Shown: piece after piece, positions 1 through 8,760 of the stretch
How positions within the stretch are numbered: position 1 is the first letter of the stretch
How the letters are laid out: each line of letters opens with the position of its first letter
Source: Ectopseudomonas composti
GTDB lineage: Bacteria > Pseudomonadota > Gammaproteobacteria > Pseudomonadales > Pseudomonadaceae
Length of the DNA stretch: 32,704 bases
Direction of reading: 5' to 3'
NCBI GenBank assembly: GCA_946886245.1
Contig: CAMPIF010000002.1
Span: 1-32,704, forward strand
The notes under the pieces: model-generated
Seen by the model: the letters and a program-made list of their open reading frames with translations, nothing else
What the model was told of the DNA's origin: nothing
Database searches by the model: none
Translations under genes and position numbers: made by a program

Positions 1-1078
1 GCTGGCAGCGCTGTTTGCCTATATCGCCGGCTCGCCGACCGTGTTCATCCAGCGCACCGTTACAAGCCAGGCGCTGCAGGCGTAGATCCGGGTAGACCCG
101 ACGCCGCAGCAGACCGGCCTCGGCCAGTGCCAGCAAGCCGTTGACGAACATTTCGCTGCAGCCATAGAGCCCATGATCGAGCGGCTCGAAACCGCCGAGG
201 GCGGCGATTGCACCCGCCCACTCGTCAGCACCCAGTGCCTGCAACAGTGCGCGGTAACGGGCGTTGTCGTCCTGCCTGGCGATCATGGCTGCCGTCAGGG
301 CATCGCCCATCGCACCGATGCCGATCTGCAGGGTGCCGCCATCGCGCACCAGGGTGCTGGCGAACAGGCCGATGCAATGATCCTGCAGGGTCACCGGCAT
401 GTTCGGTGTGGAGAACAGCGTGCTGCGCTCGTCCTCGTCGATATGGATATCGAAGGTATCGCGCAGCACCTGGGCATCGCCGGCCATATAGGGCAGGTCG
501 CTGTGGATCTGGGCGACGCTGAGCACGGTCTCGCCAGCCTCGCGGCGCTTATCCAGCAGCGGTAGCAGGTCGAGGGTGACGTCCGGGTTGCAGCTCAGGC
601 TGAAATGCTCGGGCTGCGCGGCGTCGACGGCGACCAGTTGGGCGACCAGATTCAAGCCCTTGGCATTGAGGTCACGGGCGACATGGCTGTAGTTGCTGCT
701 GATGTAGTCCTGCTGCGCCGGCTCGCATTCGAGCAGGCTGCCCGGCTGGAAGAAGAACTGCTCGACACGCACGTTGGCCGGCAGCTTGCCACCGTGCAGG
801 TCGGCGAGAAAATCCAGCTCGGGATAATCGCCGTAGACCCGATCGACGAAAGGCTCGAGAAAGCGTCGCTGCAAGTCCTGGGCGGCGCGCGGACGCGCCA
901 GACACAGCGCAGTGTAGATGGTCAGTTGCCGCTCGGGCATCTCCCGCACCCGTGCATACAGCGCGTTGACCCAGCGATTGGGCTTGCCCAGACCGAGCGG
1001 TAAACCCAGATGAATCGGCCCGGCGATCTCGCTCAGCACGCGATCGACGGCTTGTTCGAGGGTACAGGTGTGCGGCAT
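1..1078 (-). CDS. Acetyl-CoA hydrolase/transferase family protein (3' part missing at the window edge)
   Basis: The frame is open from an ATG at 1076-1078 to the left edge, giving 359 codons, so the C-terminal part is outside the window. GGAG lies 8 bases before the ATG. The protein starts MPHTCTLEQAVDRVLSEI and carries blocks typical of the acetyl-CoA hydrolase/4-hydroxybutyrate CoA-transferase family: LQIGIGAMGDAL, and further on GLYGCSEMFVNGLLALAEAG, which matches the family's G-hHSEMFSDG-hhDLhE-G region. Such enzymes hydrolyse acyl-CoA or move CoA between carboxylic acids in the cytoplasm. The substrate cannot be read from the sequence. The full family length in pseudomonads (about 640 residues, from memory) would leave roughly 280 residues to the left. 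The family is fairly sure and the exact reaction is not. Confidence 0.75.
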   Translation of the reverse strand, partial: MPHTCTLEQAVDRVLSEIAGPIHLGLPLGLGKPNRWVNALYARVREMPERQLTIYTALCLARPRAAQDLQRRFLEPFVDRVYGDYPELDFLADLHGGKLPANVRVEQFFFQPGSLLECEPAQQDYISSNYSHVARDLNAKGLNLVAQLVAVDAAQPEHFSLSCNPDVTLDLLPLLDKRREAGETVLSVAQIHSDLPYMAGDAQVLRDTFDIHIDEDERSTLFSTPNMPVTLQDHCIGLFASTLVRDGGTLQIGIGAMGDALTAAMIARQDDNARYRALLQALGADEWAGAIAALGGFEPLDHGLYGCSEMFVNGLLALAEAGLLRRRVYPDLRLQRLACNGALDEHGRRAGDIGKQRCQ

Positions 1079-1147
1079 CTGACGCTCCTCGGGGCATCCA
1101 TGACGAATGGAGTTTGGACTGTATAGCCGCGTGCCGCTGCCATAAAC

Positions 1148-1174
1148 GAAAAAACCGCCCGGAGGGCGGTTTTT
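1148..1174 (-). terminator. Rho-independent terminator after the cytochrome c5 gene
   Basis: Arms AAAACCGCCC (1151-1160) and GGGCGGTTTT (1164-1173) pair perfectly around a GGA loop. Read on the minus strand it ends in a T run, placing it 18 bases after the cytochrome c5 stop codon and before the CoA-transferase gene. The A run on the other side means it could also work in the plus direction. Confidence 0.9.
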
Positions 1175-1191
1175 CAGGCAAGAGACGGGTC

Positions 1192-1614
1192 TTACAGACC
1201 GGACATCTTCTTGATCGCTTCGCGCAGTTCGTCGTCCGAGCAATCCGCGCAGGTGCCTTTCGGTGGCATGGCGTTGATGCCGGAGATGGCCTTGGCCAGG
1301 ATGCCGTCGAGACCGCCCTGGTGGTCGGCACGCTCTTTCCAGGCAGCGGTGTCGCCGATCTTCGGTGCATCCAGCACGCCGGTGGCGTGGCAGGCATTGC
1401 AATGCTTGGCGATGATGTCGTCAGCGGTACGTGCACCACCACCGGCGGATGCGGCGACGGTTTCAACGCCCTTGCACTCTTCGCCCATGATGCACACGTC
1501 GCCTACAGGCTTGAGGCGCTCGGCAATGGCTTCATCGGTCGTGGCCTGAGCAGTCACTGCCCACAGGGCCAATACGGCAGCCGGTACTGCCAGCATTTTC
1601 TTCATCAGATTCAC
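1192..1614 (-). CDS. cycB: Cytochrome c5 family periplasmic c-type cytochrome
   Basis: 140 residues from a GTG start preceded by GAGGG; an ATG three codons later is an alternative start. The N-terminus (KKMLAVPAAVLALWAVTAQA) is a Sec signal peptide, so the mature protein is periplasmic. The haem site is CNACH at about residue 85, and a distal methionine is likely in the INAMPPKGTC segment. A second cysteine pair (CADC, about residue 120) is the extra disulfide typical of cytochrome c5. Role: a small electron carrier of the respiratory chain; its partner oxidase is not evident here. It has its own terminator and lies just downstream of the pauR-like gene, the same order I remember for P. aeruginosa (cycB, then pauR). 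The symbol rests on that synteny. Confidence 0.88.
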   Translation of the reverse strand: MNLMKKMLAVPAAVLALWAVTAQATTDEAIAERLKPVGDVCIMGEECKGVETVAASAGGGARTADDIIAKHCNACHATGVLDAPKIGDTAAWKERADHQGGLDGILAKAISGINAMPPKGTCADCSDDELREAIKKMSGL

Positions 1615-1727
1615 GGTACACCCTCTTCGTGGCTAGTCACGCCCGCGGCCACGGTTTCGCGAGCGGGCGACAGTATAACGGCAAGCGGGCCTGGCCGAAA
1701 CAACCCAGATTGTCGCAGGGTTATTGA

Positions 1728-2276
1728 TCAGAAGTTCGCTGGCGTGGTGGCACTGATCAAACGCGCCGGCACATCGAACGGATTGCGGAAGCGATGCGGC
1801 TTGCTGCTTTCGAAGTAATAGCTGTCGCCCGGCTCGAGGATGAATACCTCGCTGCCAACGGTCAGTTCCAGCTTGCCCTCGACCAGCATGCCAGCCTCTT
1901 CGCCTTCGTGGGCGTACATTTCGTCACCGGTATCGGTGCCGGCCGGGTAGGTTTCGTCGAGAAAGGAAATGGCGCGACTCGGATGGGCCTTGCCAATCAG
2001 CTTCATGGTGATGGCGCCACTGCAGATATCGGTCAGCTCGGCGGCACGATAGACCACCTGGGTCTGATTTTCCTGCTCCATGTCGAGCGAGAAGAATTCC
2101 ACCAGCGACATGGGAATGCCGCCGAGCACCTTTTTCAGCGAACTGATCGAGGGGCTGACGCTGTTCTTCTCGATCATGGAAATGGTGCTGTTGGTGACGC
2201 CCGCCCGCTTGGCGAGTTCACGCTGGGATAGGCCTTTGAGCTTACGAATCGATTGCAGTCGAACGCCGACGTCCAA
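1728..2276 (-). CDS. pauR: XRE-cupin transcriptional regulator, PauR/PuuR type
   Basis: 182 residues. An N-terminal XRE helix-turn-helix (about residues 6-60, with GLSQRELAKRAGVTNSTISM) is joined to a C-terminal cupin (about 110-180, with EGEEAGMLVEGKLELTVG and EPGDSYYFESSKPHRFRN). This HTH-cupin architecture and length match PauR/PuuR repressors, which bind promoters of polyamine (putrescine/cadaverine) catabolic genes and are released by pathway intermediates. The position beside dadX, with amine oxidase, kauB, gabT and gabD nearby, supports that role. It ends 113 bases before the cytochrome c5 gene on the same strand, with no clear terminator between. The family is very sure; identity as PauR itself rests on synteny and length. 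Confidence 0.85.
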   Translation of the reverse strand: MDVGVRLQSIRKLKGLSQRELAKRAGVTNSTISMIEKNSVSPSISSLKKVLGGIPMSLVEFFSLDMEQENQTQVVYRAAELTDICSGAITMKLIGKAHPSRAISFLDETYPAGTDTGDEMYAHEGEEAGMLVEGKLELTVGSEVFILEPGDSYYFESSKPHRFRNPFDVPARLISATTPANF

Positions 2277-2379
2277 TGCTGGAATCCCCCTTGGGATAAG
2301 AGACGGAAAAGTGTCCGTATCATGGCATAGCGTTCGGAATTTACAACACTTGCGTTCACCCTTCGCCTACACGGCGAAC

Positions 2380-3453
2380 TCAGCCCCCGAGATAGAGCAG
2401 CGGTACCCGCCGCAGGTTGCAAAAAATCTGATAGGGAATGCTGCCAGCCGCCATGGCCACGTCGCTGGCCAGCACCTGCTTGCCCCATAGTTCGACACGG
2501 CTGCCGAGGCCGGCATGCGGCAGATCGGTCAGGTCGACGGTGAGCATGTCCATCGACACGCGGCCGATCAGCCGGGTCAGTTGACCGTCGACCATCACTG
2601 GCGTGCCGGTCGGCGCGTGACGCGGATAACCATCGGCATAGCCCATGGCGACCACGCCAACGCGAGTCGGTCTTTCGGCCACGAAGCGCGCGCCATAGCC
2701 CACCGGCTCACCGGCCGGCAGCTCACGCACGCTGATGACCTTCGATTCCAGCGTCATCACCGGCTGCAGGCGCGCGGCCTGCTGCTGAGCCTGCTCGAAC
2801 GGCGTGGCGCCGTACAGCATGATGCCGGGGCGCACCCAGTCACTGGGCACCTCTGGCCAGCCGAGCACGGCCGGCGAATTGCGCAGGCTGACCTCGGCGC
2901 TGAGACCGTCGCGAGCCTGCTGGAACACCGCCAGTTGCTCGGCCGTGCGCTCGCACTCGGGCTCGTCAGCACGGGCGAAATGACTCATCAGCACGATCTT
3001 GCTGACCTTGCCGCTGGCCAGCAGGCGACGATAGGCGGCCTGGTAATCGGCCGGATGCAGACCAACGCGGTGCATGCCGCTGTCGAGTTTGAGCCAAACG
3101 GTCAGCGGCTTGCTCAGTTGGGCCTGCTCGATGGCCTCGATCTGCCACTGCGCATGAATCACGCACCACAGGTCATGCTGCTCGATCAGCGCCAGCTCGT
3201 CAGCCTCGAAGAAGCCTTCGAGCAACAGGATCGGCGCAGCAATCCCCGCCTCGCGCAGTACCAGCGCCTCTTCGATGCAGGCCACGGCAAAGCCGTCGGC
3301 CTCGGCTTCGAGTGCCTGCGCACAGCGCACCGAGCCATGCCCGTAAGCATCGGCCTTGACCACGGCGAGGGCACGGGCACCGCTCAGTTCACGGGCCAGG
3401 CGGTAGTTATGACGCAGGGCATCGAGGTCGATCAGGGCACGGGCAGGACGCAT
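2380..3453 (-). CDS. dadX: Catabolic alanine racemase
   Basis: 357 residues, the usual DadX/Alr length. The PLP lysine is K33 in [11 protein letters not shown] and the catalytic tyrosine is Y253 in VGYGARF, so both bases of the two-base racemisation are present. It interconverts L- and D-alanine in the cytoplasm; as the catabolic isozyme it supplies D-alanine for DadA. The start at 3453 is preceded only by a weak GAGAG. Upstream, between it and the RidA gene, lie a REP pair, a strong terminator and further hairpins. The gene is therefore probably not a simple read-through member of the dadA operon, unlike the dadAX arrangement I know from P. aeruginosa and E. coli. Confidence 0.93.
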   Translation of the reverse strand: MRPARALIDLDALRHNYRLARELSGARALAVVKADAYGHGSVRCAQALEAEADGFAVACIEEALVLREAGIAAPILLLEGFFEADELALIEQHDLWCVIHAQWQIEAIEQAQLSKPLTVWLKLDSGMHRVGLHPADYQAAYRRLLASGKVSKIVLMSHFARADEPECERTAEQLAVFQQARDGLSAEVSLRNSPAVLGWPEVPSDWVRPGIMLYGATPFEQAQQQAARLQPVMTLESKVISVRELPAGEPVGYGARFVAERPTRVGVVAMGYADGYPRHAPTGTPVMVDGQLTRLIGRVSMDMLTVDLTDLPHAGLGSRVELWGKQVLASDVAMAAGSIPYQIFCNLRRVPLLYLGG

Positions 3454-3497
3454 GTTCGTTTATCTCTCAATCATTCGCTGAGGCGACGGTTGTTTCG

Positions 3498-3556
3498 TAG
3501 CCCGGATGAAATCCGGGGCCATACAGGCGCAGGTTCCCGGAGTGCGTCCGGGCTAT
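3498..3556. repeat. REP pair (inverted)
   Basis: GTAGCCCGGATGAAATCCGG at 3498-3517 is followed by an inverted, slightly diverged copy reading CCCGGAGTGCGTCCGGGCTA around 3537-3556. A relative of the same unit occurs at 10611 and, inverted, at 12126. This is the composition of Pseudomonas REP/BIME elements, which sit in untranslated gaps; here it lies 45 bases upstream of dadX. Confidence 0.75.
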
Positions 3557-3575
3557 ACGCAGGCAAATCGTCATT

Positions 3576-3605
3576 CAAAAAAAACCCGGCGGGGGAGCCG
3601 GGTGA
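3576..3605 (-). terminator. Rho-independent terminator downstream of the RidA gene
   Basis: Arms ACCCGGC (3584-3590) and GCCGGGT (3597-3603) flank a six-base loop. On the minus strand the hairpin is followed by an uninterrupted run of eight T, a textbook terminator for transcripts coming from dadA-ridA. It stands upstream of dadX, so it separates or attenuates the two parts. Confidence 0.88.
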
Positions 3606-3617
3606 AAAGCCAACACA

Positions 3618-3690
3618 AAAAAATTCCGGGAGAATTTTTTGACGTCGCTTGCGACGGCCCGGAGGGTTGCCGCCATGGATGGCAGGCAAC
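3618..3690. other. Tandem hairpins between the RidA gene and its terminator
   Basis: Three more inverted repeats follow one another. AAAAAATTC/GAATTTTTT (3618-3626 and 3632-3640) has a CGGGA loop. CGTCGC/GCGACG (3643-3656) is nearly a perfect palindrome. GTTGCC-GCCAT/ATGGC-A-GGCAAC spans 3666-3690. Together with the terminator at 3576-3605 they make the whole RidA 3' region structured. The A/T-rich one could serve as a second, weak terminator in either direction. Confidence 0.6.
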
Positions 3691-3707
3691 AAAAAGCTGT
3701 GGCCGCC

Positions 3708-4055
3708 TCAGACGGCAGCCACCACACACATTTCCACCAGCACTTCGGGCTTGTACATCTTCGCTTCGACGCAGGCGCGGGCCGGCGCATTGCCGTCGGC
3801 GACCCAGGCGTCGTACTCGGCGTTGAGGCCGTCGTAGTCGGCCATGTCCTTGAGGAAGATGGTCAGCGAGAGGATCTTGCTCTTGTCGCTGCCACCCTCG
3901 GCCAGCATCTTGTCGATGTTGGCCAGGGTCTGGCGGGTCTGCTCGCGGATGTCGCCGGCGAAGTCGTCAGCCAACTGGCCGGCGAGGTAAATCGTGCCGT
4001 TGTGGATCACCACTTCGCTGTAGCGTTTGGCCACATGCAGGCGCTGAATCGACAT
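3708..4055 (-). CDS. RidA (YjgF/UK114) family protein encoded next to dadA
   Basis: 115 residues, the normal RidA size. The substrate-binding arginine is in the APARACVEA segment and the C-terminus (PEVLVEMCVVAAV) matches the trimeric fold. RidA proteins hydrolyse reactive imine/enamine intermediates to keto acids plus ammonia. The gene begins 39 bases after dadA with a strong AAGGAG, so it is co-transcribed with dadA. DadA makes 2-imino acids from D-amino acids, so removing iminopyruvate is the obvious inferred job. The family is certain; the physiological substrate is inferred from position. Confidence 0.9.
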   Translation of the reverse strand: MSIQRLHVAKRYSEVVIHNGTIYLAGQLADDFAGDIREQTRQTLANIDKMLAEGGSDKSKILSLTIFLKDMADYDGLNAEYDAWVADGNAPARACVEAKMYKPEVLVEMCVVAAV

Positions 4056-4094
4056 AAGGGTAAAGCTCCTTGAGTTGCGAAAGCGCGAAGGCTA

Positions 4095-5393
4095 TCAGGT
4101 GCGCAGCGGCTGCGGTGCGCTCTGCACTTCACGCGCCTTGCGCGAGTAACGCGAGATATCCAGGCCATCGGCGCTGATCTGCGGACGCTTGTTGGCCATC
4201 AGGTCGGCCAGCAGGCGACCGGAGCCGCAGGCCATGGTCCAGCCCAGGGTGCCGTGACCGGTGTTGAGGAACAGGTTGCGCAAGGCGGTGCCACCCACGA
4301 TCGGCGTGCCATCGGGCGTGGCCGGACGCAGACCGGTCCAGAAATCGGCGCGCTGCAGATCGCCGCCTTGCGGGTAGAGGTCGGAGGTGATCATCTCCAG
4401 GGTTTCACGACGACGCGGATTGAGCGACAGGTCGAAACCGGCGATCTCGGCCATGCCGCCGACGCGGATGCGGCCATCGAAACGGGTGATGGCGACCTTG
4501 TAGGTCTCATCGAGAATGGTCGAGGTCGGCGCCATGTCCGCATTGGTGATCGGTACGGTCAGCGAATAACCCTTGAGCGGATACACCGGCGCACGCACGC
4601 CCAGCGGCTTGAGCAGTTGCGGGCTGTAGCTGCCGAGGGCGAGCACATAGCGGTCGGCGGTTTCCAGCTTGCCGTCGATCCACACGCCATTGATGCGGTC
4701 GCCCACGGCGTCCAGACGCTGGATGTTCTGGCCGAAACGGAACTCGACGCCGAGCGCCTTGGCCATGTCCGCCAGCCTGGTGGTGAACATCTGGCAGTCG
4801 CCGGTCTGATCGTTGGGCAGGCGCAGGGCGCCAGCCAGCTTATGCTTGACGCCAGCCAGGGCCGGTTCGACGCGGGCGATGCCGTCGCGGTCGAGCAGTT
4901 CGAACGGTACACCGGAAGCTTCCAGTACAGCGATGTCCTTGGCGGCAGCATCGACCTGGGCCTGGGTACGGAACAGCTGGGTGGTACCGAGCTGACGGCC
5001 TTCATAGGCGATGCCGGTTTCGGCACGCAGCTCGTCGAGGCAATCGCGGCTGTACTCGGACAGGCGCACCATGCGCTCCTTGTTGATCGCATAGCGGCTG
5101 GCGGTGCAGTTGCGCAGCATCTGCGCCATCCACAGGTATTGGTCGACGTCACCGGTGGCCTTGATCGCCAGCGGAGCATGTTTCTGCAGCAACCACTTGA
5201 TGGCTTTCAGCGGCACGCCCGGTGCGGCCCAGGGCGAGGCATACCCGGGAGAAACCTGGCCAGCGTTGGCGAAGCTGGTTTCCAGCGCCGGGCCATTCTG
5301 ACGGTCGACCACCACCACCTCGAAGCCCTGACGGGCGAGGTAGTAAGCACTGGCGGTACCAATCACACCGCTGCCGAGAACCAGAACACGCAT
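4095..5393 (-). CDS. dadA: D-amino acid dehydrogenase, small subunit
   Basis: 432 residues, full length for DadA. The N-terminal Rossmann motif [18 protein letters not shown] binds FAD, and the C-terminal block [19 protein letters not shown] is the conserved DAO-family flavin and substrate region. It oxidises D-alanine and other D-amino acids to 2-imino acids and passes electrons to the respiratory chain at the inner membrane. The start is fixed by GGGGAG six bases before the ATG. It is divergent from the lrp/dadR gene, sharing a roughly 156-base AT-rich control region, and is first in an operon with the RidA gene. A TATACT -10-like hexamer (complement of 5454-5459) lies 61 bases upstream of the start codon. 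Confidence 0.95.
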   Translation of the reverse strand: MRVLVLGSGVIGTASAYYLARQGFEVVVVDRQNGPALETSFANAGQVSPGYASPWAAPGVPLKAIKWLLQKHAPLAIKATGDVDQYLWMAQMLRNCTASRYAINKERMVRLSEYSRDCLDELRAETGIAYEGRQLGTTQLFRTQAQVDAAAKDIAVLEASGVPFELLDRDGIARVEPALAGVKHKLAGALRLPNDQTGDCQMFTTRLADMAKALGVEFRFGQNIQRLDAVGDRINGVWIDGKLETADRYVLALGSYSPQLLKPLGVRAPVYPLKGYSLTVPITNADMAPTSTILDETYKVAITRFDGRIRVGGMAEIAGFDLSLNPRRRETLEMITSDLYPQGGDLQRADFWTGLRPATPDGTPIVGGTALRNLFLNTGHGTLGWTMACGSGRLLADLMANKRPQISADGLDISRYSRKAREVQSAPQPLRT

Positions 5394-5500
5394 GTTTTTC
5401 TCCCCGCCGCGCCCAGAGCGCGTGCGTTACAGGCCATTGTTGTAGATGGGCGCAGTATAGGAAGAGCCGTGCAGTGCTTTTCACCATATACATAGCTATA

Positions 5501-5522
5501 TTTGGCGAGAATTCTTGGCAAA
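5501..5522. promoter_or_regulatory. Candidate Lrp/DadR binding palindrome
   Basis: TTTGGCGAGAA is followed directly by TTCTTGGCAAA; the half-sites are inverted copies at 9 of 11 positions, centred on GAATTC. A second AT-rich palindrome (ATAGCTAT within 5485-5500) adjoins it. The pair lies between dadA and the Lrp-family gene, about 27 bases before the latter's start codon. This is where DadR would be expected to act on both promoters. Sequence symmetry only; no matrix was scored. Confidence 0.5.
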
Positions 5523-5549
5523 AAGCCGTTTTACAGAGGCGGATTCCCC

Positions 5550-6038
5550 ATGAGAACCCAGCATCAAAGCCGTCGTGAACTGGACAAGATTGACCGCAAC
5601 ATCCTGCGCATCCTGCAGGAGGACGGGCGCATCAGCTTCACCGAACTGGGCGAGCGCGTGGGCCTGTCGACCACGCCCTGCACCGAGCGCGTACGCCGCC
5701 TGGAGCGCGAAGGCATCATCATGGGCTACCACGCCCGCCTCAACCCGCAGCACCTCAAGGCCAACCTGCTGGTATTCGTCGAGATCAGCCTGGATTACAA
5801 GTCCGGCGACACCTTCGAGGAATTCCGCCGTGCGGTGCTCAAGCTGCCGCACGTGCTGGAGTGCCACCTGGTGTCCGGCGACTTCGACTACCTGGTGAAG
5901 GCGCGCATCAACGAGATGGCCAGCTACCGCAAGCTGCTCGGCGACATCCTGCTCAAACTGCCGCACGTGCGTGAGTCGAAGAGCTATATCGTCATGGAAG
6001 AGGTGAAGGAGAGCCTGGCGCTGCCGGTGCCTGAATAA
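5550..6038 (+). CDS. dadR: Lrp/AsnC family regulator of the dad genes
   Basis: 162 residues from the ATG at 5550; this start gives the standard Lrp length and an N-terminus MRTQHQSRRELDKIDRNIL. An upstream in-frame TTG at 5502 would lie inside the palindromic control region and is rejected. The N-terminal HTH (ISFTELGERVGLSTTPCTERVRRLEREGII) is followed by a C-terminal RAM ligand-binding domain (about residues 75-150, with GDFDYLVKARI). Members sense amino acids as octamers; this one, divergent from dadA, should activate dadA-ridA in response to alanine. Also annotated as lrp in related genomes. A strong terminator follows the stop codon. Confidence 0.9.
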   Translation: MRTQHQSRRELDKIDRNILRILQEDGRISFTELGERVGLSTTPCTERVRRLEREGIIMGYHARLNPQHLKANLLVFVEISLDYKSGDTFEEFRRAVLKLPHVLECHLVSGDFDYLVKARINEMASYRKLLGDILLKLPHVRESKSYIVMEEVKESLALPVPE

Positions 6039-6055
6039 CCCCCCCGCGCAATGGA

Positions 6056-6087
6056 AAACGCCCGCTGCACAGCGGGCGTTTGTTTTT
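6056..6087 (+). terminator. Rho-independent terminator after the Lrp-family gene
   Basis: AAACGCCCGCT (6056-6066) pairs perfectly with AGCGGGCGTTT (6071-6081) around GCAC, followed by GTTTTT. It lies between the convergent Lrp-family and receptor genes and, with A residues on the far side, may serve both. Confidence 0.93.
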
Positions 6088-6102
6088 CGGCTGGGGACAG
6101 GC

Positions 6103-8616
6103 TTACCAGAAGGTACCGCGCAGGGTCAGCATGTAGTTGCGTGGGTCGCCGTAGTAGTTACCGTAGGTCGCGCCGCCAACCGTCTGGTAGTACTTCTTGT
6201 CGAGCAGGTTGTTGCCGTTGAGGGTCAGGTTCCAGTGCTCGTCGATGCGGTAGTCGACCATCGCGTTCCAGATCGCATAGCCACCCTGCCTGTATTCGAA
6301 CGGGACATTGGCCTGCACTACAGCGCCCAGGCTGTCATGGGTCGACGCGCTACCACTGACGTAGGTGGCGCTCTGGATGTCCACACCGCCACCAACGCGC
6401 AAGTCCTCCCACCCACCCGGCAGGCGGTAGGTGGTGAACAGCTTGGCCACATGCTTGGGCGTGACGGTGCTCAGCGCCGAGCCCGTGTCGCGGTTCTTGT
6501 TGAGGTTGAGGGTGTAGCTGGCCATCAGCATCCAATCGCGCAGCAGCTCGCCGGAAATCTCCATGTCGATGCCCTTGCTGATGGTTTCACCACCATTCAG
6601 GTAGCAGCAGTTGCCACCGAAGAGCACCTGGGTAGCCGGGTAGTTCGCATCCTGCACGGACTGGTCTTCGCGCTTGGTGTAGTACAGCGCGATGCTGGTG
6701 TTGACCGCGCCGCCGAAGAGTTCACCCTTGATCCCCGTCTCGTAGGTCTTGCCGGTCATCGGATCGAGCGGAGAACCGGCGCTGGCCGGGCCGCTGAGCA
6801 GGTTCTGTTGCGGCTTGAAGATCTCGGCGTAGCTGGCGTACGCGGCCCACTCGTCGGTCAGGTCGTAGACGATACCGCCGAAGGGCGTGACCTTGGTCGG
6901 CTCATGCATGTCCACGCGCGATTGCTGGGCCCAGACCGTCCCGGTGGCGTCGGCGACCTGATAGGTCTGGTCGAACTTGTAGCGCTGTACGCGCGCACCA
7001 AGGATCAGGTGCAGCGGCTCGGCCAACTGCAGGCGCAGGTTCGAATACAGGCCGTATTGCTCCTGGCTGTTGGGGCTGTAGTTACGGCTGAATACCGGCC
7101 GAGCACCTGGATCGTCCCAGGGCGTCGAGTTCGGGTCGAACACGTTGACCGCACCACCGGCGGTGGTGAAGCGGCCGGTACCCAACCAGCGGCTGTCGAT
7201 CTCCTGATAGTCCGCACCGACGACCAGCTTATGGTCGAGGCCGAACAGGCTGAAGTTGCCAGAGAGATTGGCATCCCAGAGGTTCTGCTCGCTCCACTGG
7301 GTAATATAGGTGCCATAGCGAGTCACGCCGACGCCAGTGACTGGGTTGACCGAACCCAGGGTGGTGGCGTTCTGGGTGTCGATGGTGTCGTAGATGTTGG
7401 TGTAGCTGAGATTGAGCTTCCAGTCGTCGTTCAGGCGATGGTCGAGCTTGGCGAAGTACTCGCGGGAAAAGCCGTCGGCATAGGCCCAGGTGGTGGACAG
7501 GCCGGTGTGACGCGGCAGGCCCAGGTCGGCACCATTGCTGTAACGCGGCAGTTGCGAAGCGGTGCCGGTCTCGTGCACCTCGTTGAAGCGCAGACCGGCG
7601 GTGAGCAGGGTATCGTCGCTGACATCCGCCTCCAGCACCCCGTAAACCAGCGGCTTGTCGGTCGCACGGTTGTCGACGAAGTACTGACGGTCCTGATAAG
7701 CCATCACCATGCGCCCACGCAGCTTACCGTCGAACCCCAGCGGGCCGGTTACATCCAGCTCGCTGCGGTGGTTGTCCCAGCTGCCGGCCGAGGCGCTGAA
7801 CTTGAGCTGGTAAGTATCCAGCGGGCGCTTGCGTACCAGATTGATGATGCCGCCGGGGTCGCCGGTGCCACCGAACAGCGCGCTGCTGCCGCGCAGCACC
7901 TCCACATGGTCGAACTCGGCCAGGTCGTAGATATTCGACGAGTAGAAACTACCGGCAGTGGTTCCAAGGGCCATTGGCGCGGCACCGTCGAGCTGGATGT
8001 TCTGGATGGGAAAGCCGCGCGAGTAGAAATCCTGGATACGGAAGGTGTTGCTCTGCACCGTAATGCCCGGCACCGCCTTCATGGCCTCGTTGATGTCGGT
8101 GATCTGGCGATCCTCGATGACCTGGCGAGTGATCACCGATACCGATTGCGGGGTCTCCTTCAGCGACGTGGGACTCTTCGAGCCAACGCTGATAAGGCCG
8201 GGCGTGTAGGAACCCGTGTTTTCGGTGGTTTCGCCCATGCCTTGTCCCTGGATGGTGATCACCCCCAGATTCAGCACGGCGCCGCTCGCTACCGGGGCAG
8301 CAATCACGAAGCTGCCGTCACTGGTTTGCTGCACCGTCAGATCAGAGCCCTGCAGCAGGTGCTCAAGCGCCTGCTGCACAGTCATCTCGCCCGTCACCGC
8401 CGGAGCACTCAGGCCCTCGGCGATATCGGTGGCGAACAGGATGCGGCTATCCGTCTGCCCGGCCAGCGCATTGAGGGCCTGATCCAGCGGCTGCGCCGGC
8501 AGGTTTAGCGCATGCGTAGTGTCCTGCGCGTGCAGCGTCGTGGCCAGCATGATGCCGGCGGCCAACAGTGAAAGACGGCTCAGCCGCGAGCGGCGCGATG
8601 GTGTTCTAGTGTCCAT
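6103..8616 (-). CDS. TonB-dependent siderophore receptor with N-terminal STN signalling domain
   Basis: 837 residues from the ATG at 8616, chosen because GGGGAG precedes it and a signal peptide starts there (MDTRTPSRRSRLSRLSLLAA, cleavage near LHA-Q). A longer in-frame extension to 8697 lacks both. After the signal come an STN domain (about 38-105, LPAQPLDQALNALAGQT), a TonB-box-like GVITIQGQG near 120, a plug domain (about 150-270, with TSLKETPQSVSVIT) and a 22-strand type barrel ending in the aromatic TLRGTFW. It should import a ferric chelate through the outer membrane and, through STN, signal to the FecR-like protein encoded upstream. The ligand cannot be told. It follows the fecR-like gene by 144 bases and probably belongs to the same iron-controlled unit. 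Confidence 0.92.
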   Translation of the reverse strand: MDTRTPSRRSRLSRLSLLAAGIMLATTLHAQDTTHALNLPAQPLDQALNALAGQTDSRILFATDIAEGLSAPAVTGEMTVQQALEHLLQGSDLTVQQTSDGSFVIAAPVASGAVLNLGVITIQGQGMGETTENTGSYTPGLISVGSKSPTSLKETPQSVSVITRQVIEDRQITDINEAMKAVPGITVQSNTFRIQDFYSRGFPIQNIQLDGAAPMALGTTAGSFYSSNIYDLAEFDHVEVLRGSSALFGGTGDPGGIINLVRKRPLDTYQLKFSASAGSWDNHRSELDVTGPLGFDGKLRGRMVMAYQDRQYFVDNRATDKPLVYGVLEADVSDDTLLTAGLRFNEVHETGTASQLPRYSNGADLGLPRHTGLSTTWAYADGFSREYFAKLDHRLNDDWKLNLSYTNIYDTIDTQNATTLGSVNPVTGVGVTRYGTYITQWSEQNLWDANLSGNFSLFGLDHKLVVGADYQEIDSRWLGTGRFTTAGGAVNVFDPNSTPWDDPGARPVFSRNYSPNSQEQYGLYSNLRLQLAEPLHLILGARVQRYKFDQTYQVADATGTVWAQQSRVDMHEPTKVTPFGGIVYDLTDEWAAYASYAEIFKPQQNLLSGPASAGSPLDPMTGKTYETGIKGELFGGAVNTSIALYYTKREDQSVQDANYPATQVLFGGNCCYLNGGETISKGIDMEISGELLRDWMLMASYTLNLNKNRDTGSALSTVTPKHVAKLFTTYRLPGGWEDLRVGGGVDIQSATYVSGSASTHDSLGAVVQANVPFEYRQGGYAIWNAMVDYRIDEHWNLTLNGNNLLDKKYYQTVGGATYGNYYGDPRNYMLTLRGTFW

Positions 8617-8760
8617 GAAGCTCCCCGTGACACGATCAGAAATGGCGTTCACAGGGAGTGGCGGATGAGAGGTCATGGATGTTGAGGGCGAATGCAAAAA
8701 ATTCTCGTTTATTTTTCGGCGCTCGCTCGACCGCCTCCGGCGAGCACCCGTGACTCACGC

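Noticed and set aside
2515..3642. 375-codon plus-strand frame
   Set aside because: Antisense shadow of dadX, extending through the REP pair and terminator.
6235..8508. 757-codon open frame on the plus strand
   Set aside because: It is exactly antisense to the TonB-dependent receptor; GC-rich codon use keeps the opposite frame open. The translation has no family resemblance and no ribosome site.
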